Assembly (NCBI GenBank): GCA_019096065.1
Contig: JAGUCH010000001.1
Coordinates: forward strand, 4,712,001 to 4,776,000
DNA: 64,000 bases
Reading direction: 5' to 3'
Source of the DNA: Paracyclopina nana
Lineage: Eukaryota > Arthropoda > Copepoda > Cyclopoida > Cyclopettidae
Shown here: piece by piece, positions 35,901-46,039 of the stretch
Position numbering within the stretch: the first letter of the stretch is position 1
Layout of the letters: every line of letters starts with the position of its first letter
The notes under the pieces: model-generated
What the model was told of the DNA's origin: nothing
The model's database searches: none
What the model saw: only the letters and a program-made list of their open reading frames with translations
Translations under genes and position numbers: made by a program

Positions 35901-37106
35901 CCTCAGACTTTCTTCTCTCCTCGTTTTTCTTATTTAAGTCTAGTTTTTTGTTCATTCCCTTGTGGGGGAGCTGTAGTGGTACTTTAAAGAAGGGAAATTA
36001 ATGTGTGCATATGGCAGCAGCGTGCAGCTTTCGTTCTCTTTTTGCAGATTTTACGAGTTGTACGAGAACGAGATCCAAGTGTGATTCATCATGCCTGCAA
36101 CTGCAAGGCCATCGACCACTTTTCTGTTGGGGTGAGTCTCATCCTGAGAAAACGAAGCATGTCTAGAAAAGAGGCTGCAACACACACTTGTAGTTTCTAC
36201 TTTCCGAGCCAGTTCGAGCATTTTGCTGTATACTCGTGTTTTTTTCTTGGTTTTTGTGGAATAAGCAAAATTGGCAGCTAGCTGGATGTTACGTCATTGT
36301 TCTCTTTCCGTTTAGTGTTCACCTTGATTTCTGCGTACAGCAGTTGATCCTTAAGAATGAATGTATGTCACAGAAGGTGGTTTATTTTCACATTACGTTC
36401 CTCGTTTTTCACCAGGATGATACTTAATCCCGACGCATACGTATTTTTTCAGTTAGTGTCTCTGGAATGATATATTTGCTTTCTTTTGGCTCCTTTTTCA
36501 GTATTCTTGTGTAAGGCCTGTTTGGATAGTTTGGAGCTTGCACTCGCGTTGCTCAGTAAACCAGACTCTCGTGAAATTTCCATCCAATTTGGTTTCTCCT
36601 TCATTTTTCTCACTTCTATAAATTATGAGATACCACCATATGCGTCTGCCTTGAAAAAGCCTGCGAAAAAAGTCTGCTTTTCCCATTTCAGAATACCCTC
36701 TTCGTCGTCTTCCTCGTCGTCTTCAGCGAGAAGAAAGACCTTGGCTTCGAGCAGCAATGCACAACCATCCCACGATGAGCCCGACTTGAGTGGCCTGAGC
36801 AGAGGTCACAGCTTTGACCTCCACACTCTCATGGAAAGGCTTAGCGCCGATGTGGGCTGCATGGCTCTGTTTTCGGGCCAAGAGCTGGAGCTGTTGGCAG
36901 AATTCGAGCCGGAAGAAATGGCACACAAGTACGACCTCGTGTTTTTGCAGCAAATCCAGGCAGCCGCGGCGCGACACTTGAGCGAAAAGCAAGAAATTCG
37001 TGATGCCCTAGGCCTGCTCAAAATCTACAGCAAAGCCAGAACTACAACTGCAGCTTCTCCTTCTTCGGGTGCTACGACTAAACGGAGAAGAGGACACAAG
37101 AAGTAA
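32922..37106 (+). CDS. CIDE-N / DFF-C domain protein, Drep-like, 5' end not identified
   Basis: Three exons (32922-33094, 33148-33313, 36692-37106) join in frame. The first two encode a CIDE-N domain: KPYKIIDRKREIKKGVMAES, then YVVLEEDGTEVDEEEYF and a FQTLPANTLLMLL strand. The last exon has a Ser run, then a helical C-terminal domain with FSGQELELLAEFEPEEM and ALGLLKIYSKA, resembling the DFF-C domain of insect Drep proteins, and a basic tail ending KRRRGHKK. The family includes the apoptotic nuclease CAD, its inhibitor ICAD, and CIDE/Drep proteins that form helical CIDE-N polymers. No nuclease domain is present, so an ICAD/Drep2/Drep3-type role is more likely. The 3.4-kb last intron is unusually long for this window. 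The first exon is missing. Confidence 0.75.
33314..36691 (+). other. Large last intron of the Drep-like gene
   Basis: A 3.4-kb AT- and pyrimidine-rich intron in phase 2, far longer than the usual 50-80 bp here. Apart from the 84-bp cassette candidate at 36048-36131, I see no coding signal. A run of eight G lies near 34184-34195. Confidence 0.55.
36048..36131 (+). other. Possible 84-bp cassette (poison) exon of the Drep-like gene
   Basis: It has a strong acceptor (CTCTTTTTGCAG) and a consensus donor (GGG|GTGAGT). Its length of 28 codons would keep frame between the CIDE-N and C-terminal exons. In the frame set by the upstream exon it adds TFYELYENEIQV and then a TGA, so inclusion would truncate the protein after CIDE-N. 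A second frame is open throughout. It may be a regulatory exon, a decoy or chance. Confidence 0.35.
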
Positions 37107-37469
37107 TTTTAGCTGCTCCTCGCGACTTTGCAAATTGTGATCATCCAAAATTCATATTCGCCCCTTCACTATAAATGTTTCTCTGCACTCGCTACAGCTC
37201 CTGTTGAGGGGTTGTGATACCTCATCATTTCTAACTTACCATTATGTGCGTTTGTTCCACGCTCGTGCCAACGAACGAAACATCAATCAGCCTGAGCTGC
37301 CAAGAAGGCTACGCAAGGTTCTTTTTTGTGGAATAGAACACAACCTCTGCAACTGTTCATCCAGCAACATTGAATGCTAGCAGCCTTGATCTTTTAATGT
37401 GTACAGTATGTAAAAGCATGGGAGAGTACAAATACCATGATGATCCACTATATAATAGCAGCTGTTTAT
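37107..37469. other. Tail-to-tail spacer between Drep-like gene and PACRG
   Basis: 363 bp holding the two 3' UTRs. No coding feature seen. Confidence 0.5.
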
Positions 37470-37470
37470 T
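37465..37470 (-). terminator. Polyadenylation signal overlapping the PACRG stop codon
   Basis: The minus-strand sequence GCCTAAATAAA places AATAAA directly on the end of the stop codon at 37472-37470, implying a very short 3' UTR unless a later signal is used. Confidence 0.5.
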
Positions 37471-38230
37471 TAGGCCTTCTTGAGCACACACGACTCGTAG
37501 GTAGGGATCATGTACTTTATGTTGATGAAGGCATCCGGTCCTCCCCTTTTCTCGAGAACTTCCAAGGTCTCCTGAATCAGGTCACCCACATTTTCATGGA
37601 AGCGTTGATGATAGTCGATCCCATCGCCAACATTGACTGCAATATCTGATCGATAGAAATCGATGGTGCATTAAGCGAGGGGCAAGTGCACTTACTGTTC
37701 TTGTTCTTGAAGATGTTGAAAATGGGCAAAAGTTGCCTGTAGTAGGGCACCAAGGCCTGACCGATGAAATCGCCTGACCTGGCCAGTTGCTGGAGGGCCT
37801 TTAATGTTCTGCACATCACTGGAGTGCTTCTCGTGTTGAGGGCCACTATCAAACACACAAAATTGTATTACTTTCAATTTCCAGACTGTATTCTATGTAC
37901 TGGCTTTCTAACCGCCCTATATTGACCTTCCCTTACAAATAAATTGCCTTTGTGAGTTTCCTCCACTGACGCGGCCAACTTTATCTCCTATGAAAAATGT
38001 AACTCACTTTTTATGGGTATGACAAGTTGTGGCACCACAGGAAGAATTTTCTTTGAGCCACCTTTAGACAAAAGGTCTTCAATTCCATTGACAGCAATGA
38101 AAACATAGGGATGCTGGGTCTCCCGGAGGCCATCAAACAGCAAAGGAAGGTAATAATGATAGTCTAAATTTTCCAGAGGAACCTGCAAGGAAGAAAGGTT
38201 GACCGATGACTTTCTCCAGACAGATGACAT
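37470..38230 (-). CDS. PACRG: Parkin co-regulated gene protein (PACRG), short N-terminus
   Basis: Three exons on the minus strand (38230-38008, 37845-37696, 37645-37470) give 182 residues. The match to PACRG is clear over the HEAT-like fold: [64 protein letters not shown] and [14 protein letters not shown] at the end. PACRG sits in the inner junction of ciliary and flagellar doublet microtubules, with FAP20. Human PACRG is 257-296 residues, and its conserved RGDFP segment just before this region was not found. Either translation starts at the ATG at 38230, or an upstream exon joins at the acceptor at 38183 and was missed. The gene faces RNF17 head to head. Confidence 0.88.
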
Positions 38231-38631
38231 TTATTAAAACTTGCGGTAAGCTATCTGCGCTTGGCTGGAATGAAATAAACTTTCTCCAAGTTACGAGGCG
38301 GAATTCTACATAACCAGAAAAGCCTGAGGCGACGGGTGAATAGCAGATCCCCTCGAAAAATAATTTGCAATTCTCCTTCCAGCTTTTACTGAAAATTTTA
38401 AAAGCGAGACGACGGAAAAATTCCACAAATATTTGGCCACTATCGAGGCTTTTTGGCGTATTTATCTCACTTTTATCGCGGGTGACACAACTCGCGAAAA
38501 ATGTAAACAACGATCGAGAAAGCATCTGAGAACGTTGATTGCTAGGGTGATTTCGTCATGATTGCATCACACTTTTAATGTATCATCTTGAGCCAAGCAT
38601 AAAATAACTTTTGAGCTCCGTGAAAGAAACC
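38231..38631. promoter_or_regulatory. Shared promoter interval between PACRG and RNF17/Qin-like gene
   Basis: The two start codons face away from each other across 401 bp, so both promoters must lie here or overlap the first exons. No TATA box is obvious. A minus-strand open frame at 38133-38525 reads through the interval but has no family match. Confidence 0.45.
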
Positions 38632-41600
38632 ATGAGGGGATCTCGATCTTTCCGAAAATCTCCTCGGCCAATCGAAAAAAGTGACAAACTTCTTCTCTTC
38701 ACCTAAGGCTCTCAATCTTAATTATTTGTTTTCAGAGCCTTCGCGACTTCGTGACGAAGTGATTGAAAGCGACCCCCAAAGATGTCCAGGCTGCGGACTT
38801 CACTATCGAATCTCCTTGAGGTCCGATACCTCATTCAGTGTGAGAAAATTTCCGTCCCCAACGCGAGAACCTCGCGTTTTGGATTGCGGACATGTTGTCT
38901 GCTCTTGCTGCATAGCAAAAGGTAATTGTAAGTTTAATATTTGTCGCACAATGCTAATTTAAATTACGATGGCCCATTAATTTCAGGCCAGGATGAGACT
39001 TCAGCAAGCCTGAGCTGTCCCTTTTGTGGAGCCCTGACAAACGAGCCCTCGGAGAATTGCCCAATTAGTTATCACAATCTTGGCAGAATTATCCATGGCA
39101 CCGTAAATGGTGGCTGTGAGGATTCACTTTTAAATAATTCGTCTTCCTTTCTCTCCACGTCCGCTTTGGCAGCCCTGGATACCACGGTGCTCGTAAGAGC
39201 TATGCATTTTCAAGTCTAACGTGCATAATTAGTCTGCTATTCTTTTAGGAATCGCCTCTGGATCAGTCGGTGGAAGTGTGCCCAAAACATGGCCAGCCAA
39301 TTGTGCTCAAATGTGTTGAATGTATCAATGACTTTCTAATTTGTGACCTCTGCACTAAGCCTGGTGGCCGACATTTCGAGCACCATGTCGGTAAACTTGA
39401 ACCAGTGAATCAGGAGACCAACATTTGTTTCGATGTTGCCAAGGCTGTGGAGAAGGTGACTGTGCAAAAGCTCGCGGAAAAAAGGCGGCTGAAAGCACAA
39501 ATTACTCGCTACTTTGACAGCTTCCACGGAAAATTGACTCTCTCAGAGCACAAGTCGTTGCAGAAAATCGAAACCATTTACGATGATTACTTTGCCAAAA
39601 TTACCCAGGAAAACTTTTCTGATGTTGACCAAGTGGTAAAAATGTCGATCAATGATCATTACTAGGAAAGTTACTAGCATTGCTCTTTTCAGGAGGTTGC
39701 TCTAGCTCAGCCCATCGCCGAGTTCAACGCCCATCCAGTGATAGTCTTGTCCAATTGCAATAGCGCCAAAGTCAATGAGCTCAGCTTCACCTTACATGAG
39801 CCTCGTACTAATAGTTATGAGGAGAAAATCACGTACTCGCACCTCTCCGAAGTCACTCTCGACGATCTATTGGACGACAACTCCAATCACATTAACGAAG
39901 CCAAGATCAGGATAACTCATGTCATAACTCCAGATGAGATCTTTGTCGTTCGCGAGAAAGATGTTGACAAGATCGAGGAGTTGAACAGGGCCATGCTCTT
40001 GGTGGTAAGCTTTTCAATTCGCAATGCTCTCCCTGCATTACAAGGTTTATCTCTTATATCCAACGTCGACAGGCGAAAAAACTGCCAACATTGGACATCA
40101 TGGATTTGAGAGCTGGTAGCCTTTGCATAATTTCTCGCCAGTCGTTTCCTGCCAGAGCTGGAAACGAAGCACCACCATCTGTGGTTCGTGCGCAAGTCCT
40201 TTCAATTGAAAATGATGGAGCTAACGTATTCGTGCGCCACCTCGATTCGGGTTTTGAGCAGAAAGTGGAGGCAACTGACTTGCTATTGATTCCTCATGAG
40301 GAGTTTTTCGACTCGCAAAAATTCCCTATTTTCGCCGTGAGGTTATTCTCTAATGCTATTTTTATAGCGTAAGCAATTATGCTGAAATCTGTTTCTTTTT
40401 TAGGTGCAAGTTGCATAATATCATTCCTAACTTGAGTGAGCAGCCTCTCGAGGTGCAATCAAAAGGGACTTGGCCTCGCAACAGCATGGCAATAAAACAT
40501 TTGCAATATCTGACAGAGTAAGCTTTAAGTCTCCCTATGTTAAGGACATTTTATCCAATCCACTTTCAGGGTCCATCGAACCATGTTTGCCACTGTGACT
40601 AGAACTGACGTGGAGAAGAAGATCACTGTCGTGGATATAAGAATGACGAAGAAGTATGAGGTAAAAAAAGATAGCTGACTTTTTGGCCATCAAGACAGGA
40701 GCGCCCTTAATTTTATGCAAAGTAGCTAAAATCTGCTATATTGACTATTTCGTATTTCAGCCACGTTCATCATACGTCTCCGACTTCCTAGTGTTTATGG
40801 GAAGTGCCCGTTTTGCTGAGCCTTGCTCAAGATATTCTACTTCGGATGTGGATGTTAGTCGTCAATATGTAAGTCTCTCAAAGGACTGCCTTGGAAAAGG
40901 TCAGATCCATTCTGTCCTTCTCACCTCGACCTCAGAGAATCGATTAGACCGGATCTTCTTTCACGTTTTATCCACAAAAGATGAAGGAAGTGAGCAAGTT
41001 TCCCACTCACAAGCCCTGACCAAAGTGTACGGGAGCATGGAAACGTTTTACGAGAAGAACCGAGAAAACGGAGATATTTTCATCGATTGCCCTCGCACTG
41101 GCCAACCATGTGTTGTTTATTGGAAGCGGGGCAGTAAAACCACTCTGCTTCGCGGCCTGATCACTAATGTCTTCCCTGGCCAACCGAGTGGGATAAATCT
41201 GCCTGAAAGTCCTGCAGTCGAAGTCTGTTTGGTTGACGAGGGAACTGTGAGAGTGGTCTCATTAAGGGAAATTCGCTCGCTCCCCTTAAGATTCTTGCGC
41301 ATTCCCAAGTTGGCAGTTCAAGCTCGGCTCTCCGGAATCCATCCGGATTCGGACTCGTTAAGAGCATATCAAGTAAACTTTCCTTCTTACGCAAGGCTAG
41401 CTTTTCCCGAACTTTATTTAATTTTCCCAGGAATTCGTTCTGGCGTGTGGAGGCAAGCCGTTGTTGGCCAACGTTGATCAAAACCAAAATGTGCCTGAGG
41501 AAGTGGAACTAACGCTCTACTACAAGGAAAAGCACAAGTTGATCAACATCAACGCTCTATTGGCATTCAAAGGCTGTGCCAAGTTGCTAAACCCCACTGA

Positions 41601-43267
41601 GCCGTTCTTCAAGCGAGTGGAGTACATGCTTGATGATCCAGCTAACCTTGCTGCAGAGTTTTGGCCAACCCACACTTGCTCGAATGTCGGCGAAGATGCC
41701 GATTTGATGAAAAAGCTGAAACCCTGCCGAGTGGTGAACTTCATGCTTACAACAACTGGTCAAGTGGTGGTTTTCGTGACGACGGATGATAAGGCTTTTG
41801 AAGTAACGAGAGCTTCTCTTTCCGAGCTTCAAATAAAGTGCCGTGAACTCAAAGTAAAAGTTTCTTCCTTCATCGATTTTAGGCAATCGTGCTAATGAGA
41901 AATATTTTTAGGTTGAAGAAAACAAGGAATGGCTCGTGAATGAAACAGGCATGCTTTGCTGTGTAAAAATGGGCTCATCATGGATTCGGGCTCGAGTATC
42001 CAAGGTCACGGCTAATGAGGAAGTGCAAGAGGTTCTTAATATTGACACTGGCGAATTCATCACCGTACCGAAGGACTCTCCGGTTTTGGCTCTCTACGAT
42101 GATTGCAAGCTCCACCTGGATCTAGTGCCCATTCCTTTGAAGCTCTCCGGAATGAAATTCAAGAGCGAGACTGAACTCAAAAAGTTCATGGGATTTGTCA
42201 ATCTCACAAGTAGCCCATCTGTCAAGTTCACCGAGACCCATGAGGTTGATGCTTACTCCTCCAACTTGGCCAGTGTCAAGTGGTGTGACTTGATTGCGGG
42301 TGGCGAAAGCATCCCGGAAATCCGTCTAGTATTCGAATGCTCCTCTGCTGTTACACCTTTTGGCAAAAGCATCCTTTTTTCCATGGACATTGCGCTCCGA
42401 GCCAAGGAGCTTGGATTCACTCCGGATATTTCGGATTATGACTTGATACATGACTTCGGGCTTGATGATCAAACTTGGCTGCTGTCCAAGGCCAAATTAT
42501 CTTGGCTGGATCCAGTTTTGCCCATTCATGTCAACGTTAACAATTATGCCATGTTGCGCGAGGAAGAGAAAGATGGTAGTTCTCCGCTGTTTGACTTTTC
42601 TGGTAAAGTCTCCTATGTGGATGTGGATGGTTCCCTATTTTTGGAAAAGGACGAATGTGTGGCTCAATTGGTTTCACTCAATTCAAGAATAGAGGCCATT
42701 TATCACGAGTCGAAGTCGAAGCTGCACGACCAATTTTGGTATGTGGGTGAGCCTTGCATTGCCCTCTTTGATTGGGACTCTAAATGGTACAGAGGGACAA
42801 TAGCGGAAATCGTGGATGGCAATGAACACCAGGATCAGGTATGAGCTTATTCCAGTGTTGCTGTACCAGTGAAACTTGCAAGTATTGACGTTTGCGACAT
42901 TTTTCACTACCAAGGCCAAACGCGAACTTGAGGTAATCACGACATTTTCTTCCTCTAGGCGTTCTACGTTAAATTAGTGGACTATGGGAACAAGTTTTTG
43001 TGCAGCAAAGAGTATCTGAGGAAGGATTTAATTGGCGTGGACGTTCCAAGCATGGTCACTCGAGTTGTCCTTGATGGAGTGACCTTTAATGAGCTTTTTG
43101 ATGCCACCCAACTCCACCGTACCTTGGTGGGTCAAGTTGTACACGTCCAACTAACTCAAGAGCCCAAAAGCATGCCCATGGTGGGCAATGTTTTCTGGGC
43201 AACCGAGGAGGATCAGATGATTAATTTGAAAACTTTACTTGCTTTTCAAAAATATGTGTCTCCTTAA
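38632..43267 (+). CDS. RNF17: RING / B-box / multi-Tudor protein, RNF17 (TDRD4) / Qin-like
   Basis: Twelve exons (38632-38680, 38736-38921, 38987-39192, 39249-39635, 39693-40004, 40073-40341, 40404-40517, 40570-40660, 40761-41372, 41431-41853, 41912-42838, 42959-43267) give 1294 residues, all phases consistent. The N-terminus has a RING finger split over exons 2-3 (CPGCG, LDCGHVVCSCC, SCPFCG), then a B-box (CPKHGQPIVLKCVECINDFL). The rest holds several Tudor-type domains, for example CIALFDWDSKWYRGTIAEI with VKLVDYGN at about residues 1170-1220. RNF17 in mammals and Qin/Kumo in flies act in germ-cell granules in the piRNA pathway, binding dimethyl-arginine of PIWI proteins. Start is the ATG before the RING. 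A germline role here is inferred from family. Confidence 0.87.
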
Positions 43268-43956
43268 TTGACAATAGCAGAATAAAAGTCATCTACTAAA
43301 AACGCCCTAATTTTTGTAGGACTTAAGAATTGTTGGGTATCAAATGCAATGATTATCGGATCATAGGATTATCAGGGAATTTTTCTGGTTCGGGTGCACT
43401 CTAAAGTATTAGTTCTCTAATTCTCCTCTAAACTCCACTAATGCTATATTTGGCGGTTTTTCTCTTGAGCCGAGTAGAATCATTCTTAACTCGAACTAGT
43501 TTTGGCGTTTTTTAGCAAGTGTTCAAAAACTTATTTCAAAGAGATCTATATATCTGGTAACGCTGTCACCAGTTCAGAATGATTTCAGCCAATCGGGAAC
43601 AAGTTCCGCACGTGCAGCGGTGCAGGTATTGCTGCAAGTTGCCACGGTTTTAGCGTTTGAGGCTAAGCAGTAAAGTTAGCGACGCCATTAAATTGGCATA
43701 TTGGAGGACAACATAAAAACCAGTGATTTTTGGTAAATAATTTTCGGCCTTTGCCGCTAAAGCTCGCCTTTTTTTTGGTTTCGCGTCTTTTTGTATGATA
43801 AAGAAACCGCCATAGTGGCGGTTTTGTGGAATAATTGGCGGGTTTTCAGAAATCTATCTGGGAAATAGCACCATCGCTGAATAATATTTGACTTTCGAGT
43901 AACGACTTGTCTTTACCTGTTTCCTGGTTAAAGAAGTTCGTGGCTATCTTGACAAA
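43268..43956. other. Spacer with 9-bp palindrome, RNF17 3' end to ALYREF start
   Basis: A 0.7-kb spacer that should hold the RNF17 3' UTR and the ALYREF promoter. It contains a perfect short hairpin, AAACCGCCA-TAG-TGGCGGTTT, at about 43804-43824. No coding feature seen. Confidence 0.5.
43281..43286 (+). terminator. Polyadenylation signal AATAAA of the RNF17-like gene
   Basis: Canonical hexamer 14 bp after the TAA stop at 43265-43267, implying a short 3' UTR. Confidence 0.65.
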
Positions 43957-44602
43957 ATGGAATACGATCGCAGTTTGGATGATATTATCATCCAGAGGAA
44001 TTTGAGGAAGAATATCGGGAAGAAGACGAATAACTTCAAAGGGGCTTCCAAGGTCAATTTCAAGCGTCTCAATCAAGTTAAGAATCCCCTTTATCTTTCG
44101 CGGAGAAATGAGCCTAAAGATGAGCCCACCACGATTTCCGTGAGCGGATTAGCGCCAACTGTTGGCGAAGAAGACCTCATTGAACTCTTCATGCCATTTG
44201 GCGGCGAAAGGACACACGTTCGGATGCACTACAATGCTCAAGGTAAACTTGTCAATCTGAATTAGTGTTTTAGTAACGTTAATTACAATTATTTTATTTA
44301 AAGGGCAACCTTTGGGATCAGCTGATGTTATCTTCGCCTCGGGGCATTTTGCCAAGCTAGCCTATGACACCTACCACGACGTACCCCTCGATGGCTACCC
44401 AATTCGTATGAGGATGAACACCAACAATGAGGCCGCCGCAAGGCCAAGATTTACCGCCAAATCAAGATTGGGATCTTCGTTCAAGCAGCCTCTCCCCCAC
44501 CAGCCCAAGCAAGCACAAAAGCAAAACTCGTTGCCGAGTGCTGAGGATTTGGATTCAGAATTGGACGAGTTTATGAAGCAATCGAAGAAAATATGCTTTT
44601 GA
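43957..44602 (+). CDS. ALYREF: ALYREF/THOC4-type mRNA export adaptor
   Basis: Two exons (43957-44242, 44304-44602) give 194 residues. The N-terminal SLDDIIIQRN is the UAP56-binding motif of ALY/REF. A basic linker leads to one RRM at about residues 55-140 (TISVSGLAPTVGEEDLIELF, then SADVIFASGHFAKLAYDTYH and VPLDGYPI). The C-terminal LDSELDEFMKQ repeats the UAP56-binding motif. This layout is that of the TREX adaptor that couples splicing to NXF1-mediated export. It is divergent (the family's VSNL is VSGL, and RGG arms are poor), so it may be a second, less typical paralogue. Confidence 0.82.
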
Positions 44603-44968
44603 GTGGAGCATAAGCCGAGTATGATAAAGAGGAATCCAGGATATAAGCAACTACCGAATTTGAAGGATGAAGAATAAAGACTATGGCTCTACTTACTTTC
44701 CAAACGATTTTGCATCCACGTCCAGTATGGCTCAAAACCAGAGGGAAGTCACCACGCTGGTAAGACCTGAAATCGTAATTGTTTTTAGCTATTATGCTGT
44801 GGAACGTCAAGGTTGTTGTTGTCTCTTTTTGCACGACATTTCTTATGCACGTAACAAACTTTTACTAAGCATAGACTTGCTGTACAACTTGCGTCAACGG
44901 AAATTATTACACAACATCCTTGGTACTGCATAGCCAATTATTTCCCCTAATTGGATTCTGGATTTTTT
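44603..44968. other. Spacer after ALYREF
   Basis: About 370 bp with short chance frames on both strands and no feature I can support. Confidence 0.45.
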
Positions 44969-45268
44969 TTACCTTTTAAAAGTCGTATCTCCTGCCGATC
45001 GTTGTCTTGTTGCCTTTTTTTCATCTGGTGGAGGTGTGACTATTGTGTCCTTTTGTAGGCTTTGCACCGAAAAGGCCGGCACCATTCGTCGACCTCCAGA
45101 TGAATAGGGTCCAAATTTGCCCCTAAAGGGCACTTTGTACGTTCCACACGTGGGCATGATGAAATCTTGCGGGAATAATTGTGTGCTACTTTGTAAAGAA
45201 ACACCTTGACCGTCTCCTAGCTTCCGAGGGAATAAACCTGCATTCCCCTCTGACGTCGAAAGCTGCAA
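44969..45268 (-). CDS. Orphan C-terminal exon candidate, minus strand
   Basis: A 99-codon minus-strand frame runs from about 45268 to a TAA at 44969. It contains PQDFIMPTCGTYKVPFRGKF, GPYSSGGRRMVPAFSV and a Lys/Arg-rich end. A possible acceptor (ACTCGTCTTAG) lies just upstream at about 45269-45279, so it may be the last exon of a minus-strand gene. Composition looks protein-like, with few Leu/Phe runs. I do not recognise a family and could not connect it to an upstream exon in phase. Confidence 0.35.
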   Translation of the reverse strand: MQLSTSEGNAGLFPRKLGDGQGVSLQSSTQLFPQDFIMPTCGTYKVPFRGKFGPYSSGGRRMVPAFSVQSLQKDTIVTPPPDEKKATRQRSAGDTTFKR

Positions 45269-45459
45269 CTAAGACGAGTTATTTGCTTTGGTGTCGGTCT
45301 CGTAATGAATCGGGATAGCTGGGCATTAATTATGACAAATCTGTCTGCAGTATTGTTTCTAAATGTGTGGCAAATTGGACTTGAGCTAATATTGGCCTAT
45401 TTTTAGGACCGTTCTAATTTCTTAGCTTTTATTTTATTTTCGTTGTTGTTTTCTGTTGT

Positions 45460-45762
45460 TTAATTTTCATCTTTTTTTAACTTTCCATCCCACAAAGAGT
45501 TGCCATGGTGAGGAGTAATGTTAGTTGCATTTATTTGCGCCGCTTTTGCTACTTCAGAAAATTGATGAGCCTCGGTGTAAGGCTGACTTGCGCTACGATT
45601 TATGTTGCGAATTTAAGGCTAGCTTTCCGCGAATTTCTGAGTAATTGGCATAGCACAAGCCTAGAAATGGTTTTAGCCTATACCTGGTGGCCTCCGAATT
45701 CCAGTTGTTTCCTTGTTGGCTGACACAGATTTTTTGATAGCTCTATGGATTGCCTTGGCCAT
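45460..45762 (-). CDS. Possible small two-exon basic protein, minus strand
   Basis: An ATG at 45762 opens MAKAIHRAIKKSVSANKETT and ends at a donor after 45684 (CCACCAG|GTATAG). An acceptor at 45552 (TTTTCTGAAG) joins in phase to a second exon ending at TAA 45462-45460, giving 56 residues that end LWDGKLKKDEN. No domain is recognised. The acceptor tract is weak, so this is a candidate only. Confidence 0.25.
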
Positions 45763-46039
45763 CGGAGGTGCTTGATACAATCTGTCCACTAGCCTTTACA
45801 TTCGGCCATTAGGGCAGTTTTGTCGTCATGCGCGGACTGGTCTGTATATCATCGAGTTGCATGATCAATGTCGTCAGGGAAAGTTACTCAAGCTCCCCAA
45901 TCCCAAGCAGGCTCGAAAAGTCTCGAAAATTGCTTAGATAAGCTGTTTAATCCATAAGAAACCATAACTTGGGTTAGGAGAAAGCCATCGGCTCCCTTGA
46001 ACACGAAGGCTCGTCGTACTTATGAGAGAATTACTTTAT

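Noticed and set aside
38133-38525. 130-codon minus-strand frame upstream of PACRG as its missing N-terminus
   Set aside because: It is in a different frame from the PACRG exon and shows no PACRG motif.
38640-38680. Minus-strand RGDF reading opposite RNF17 exon 1, as the missing PACRG exon
   Set aside because: It continues RGDFRKDRD rather than RGDFP, stops soon after and is the complement of RNF17 coding sequence.
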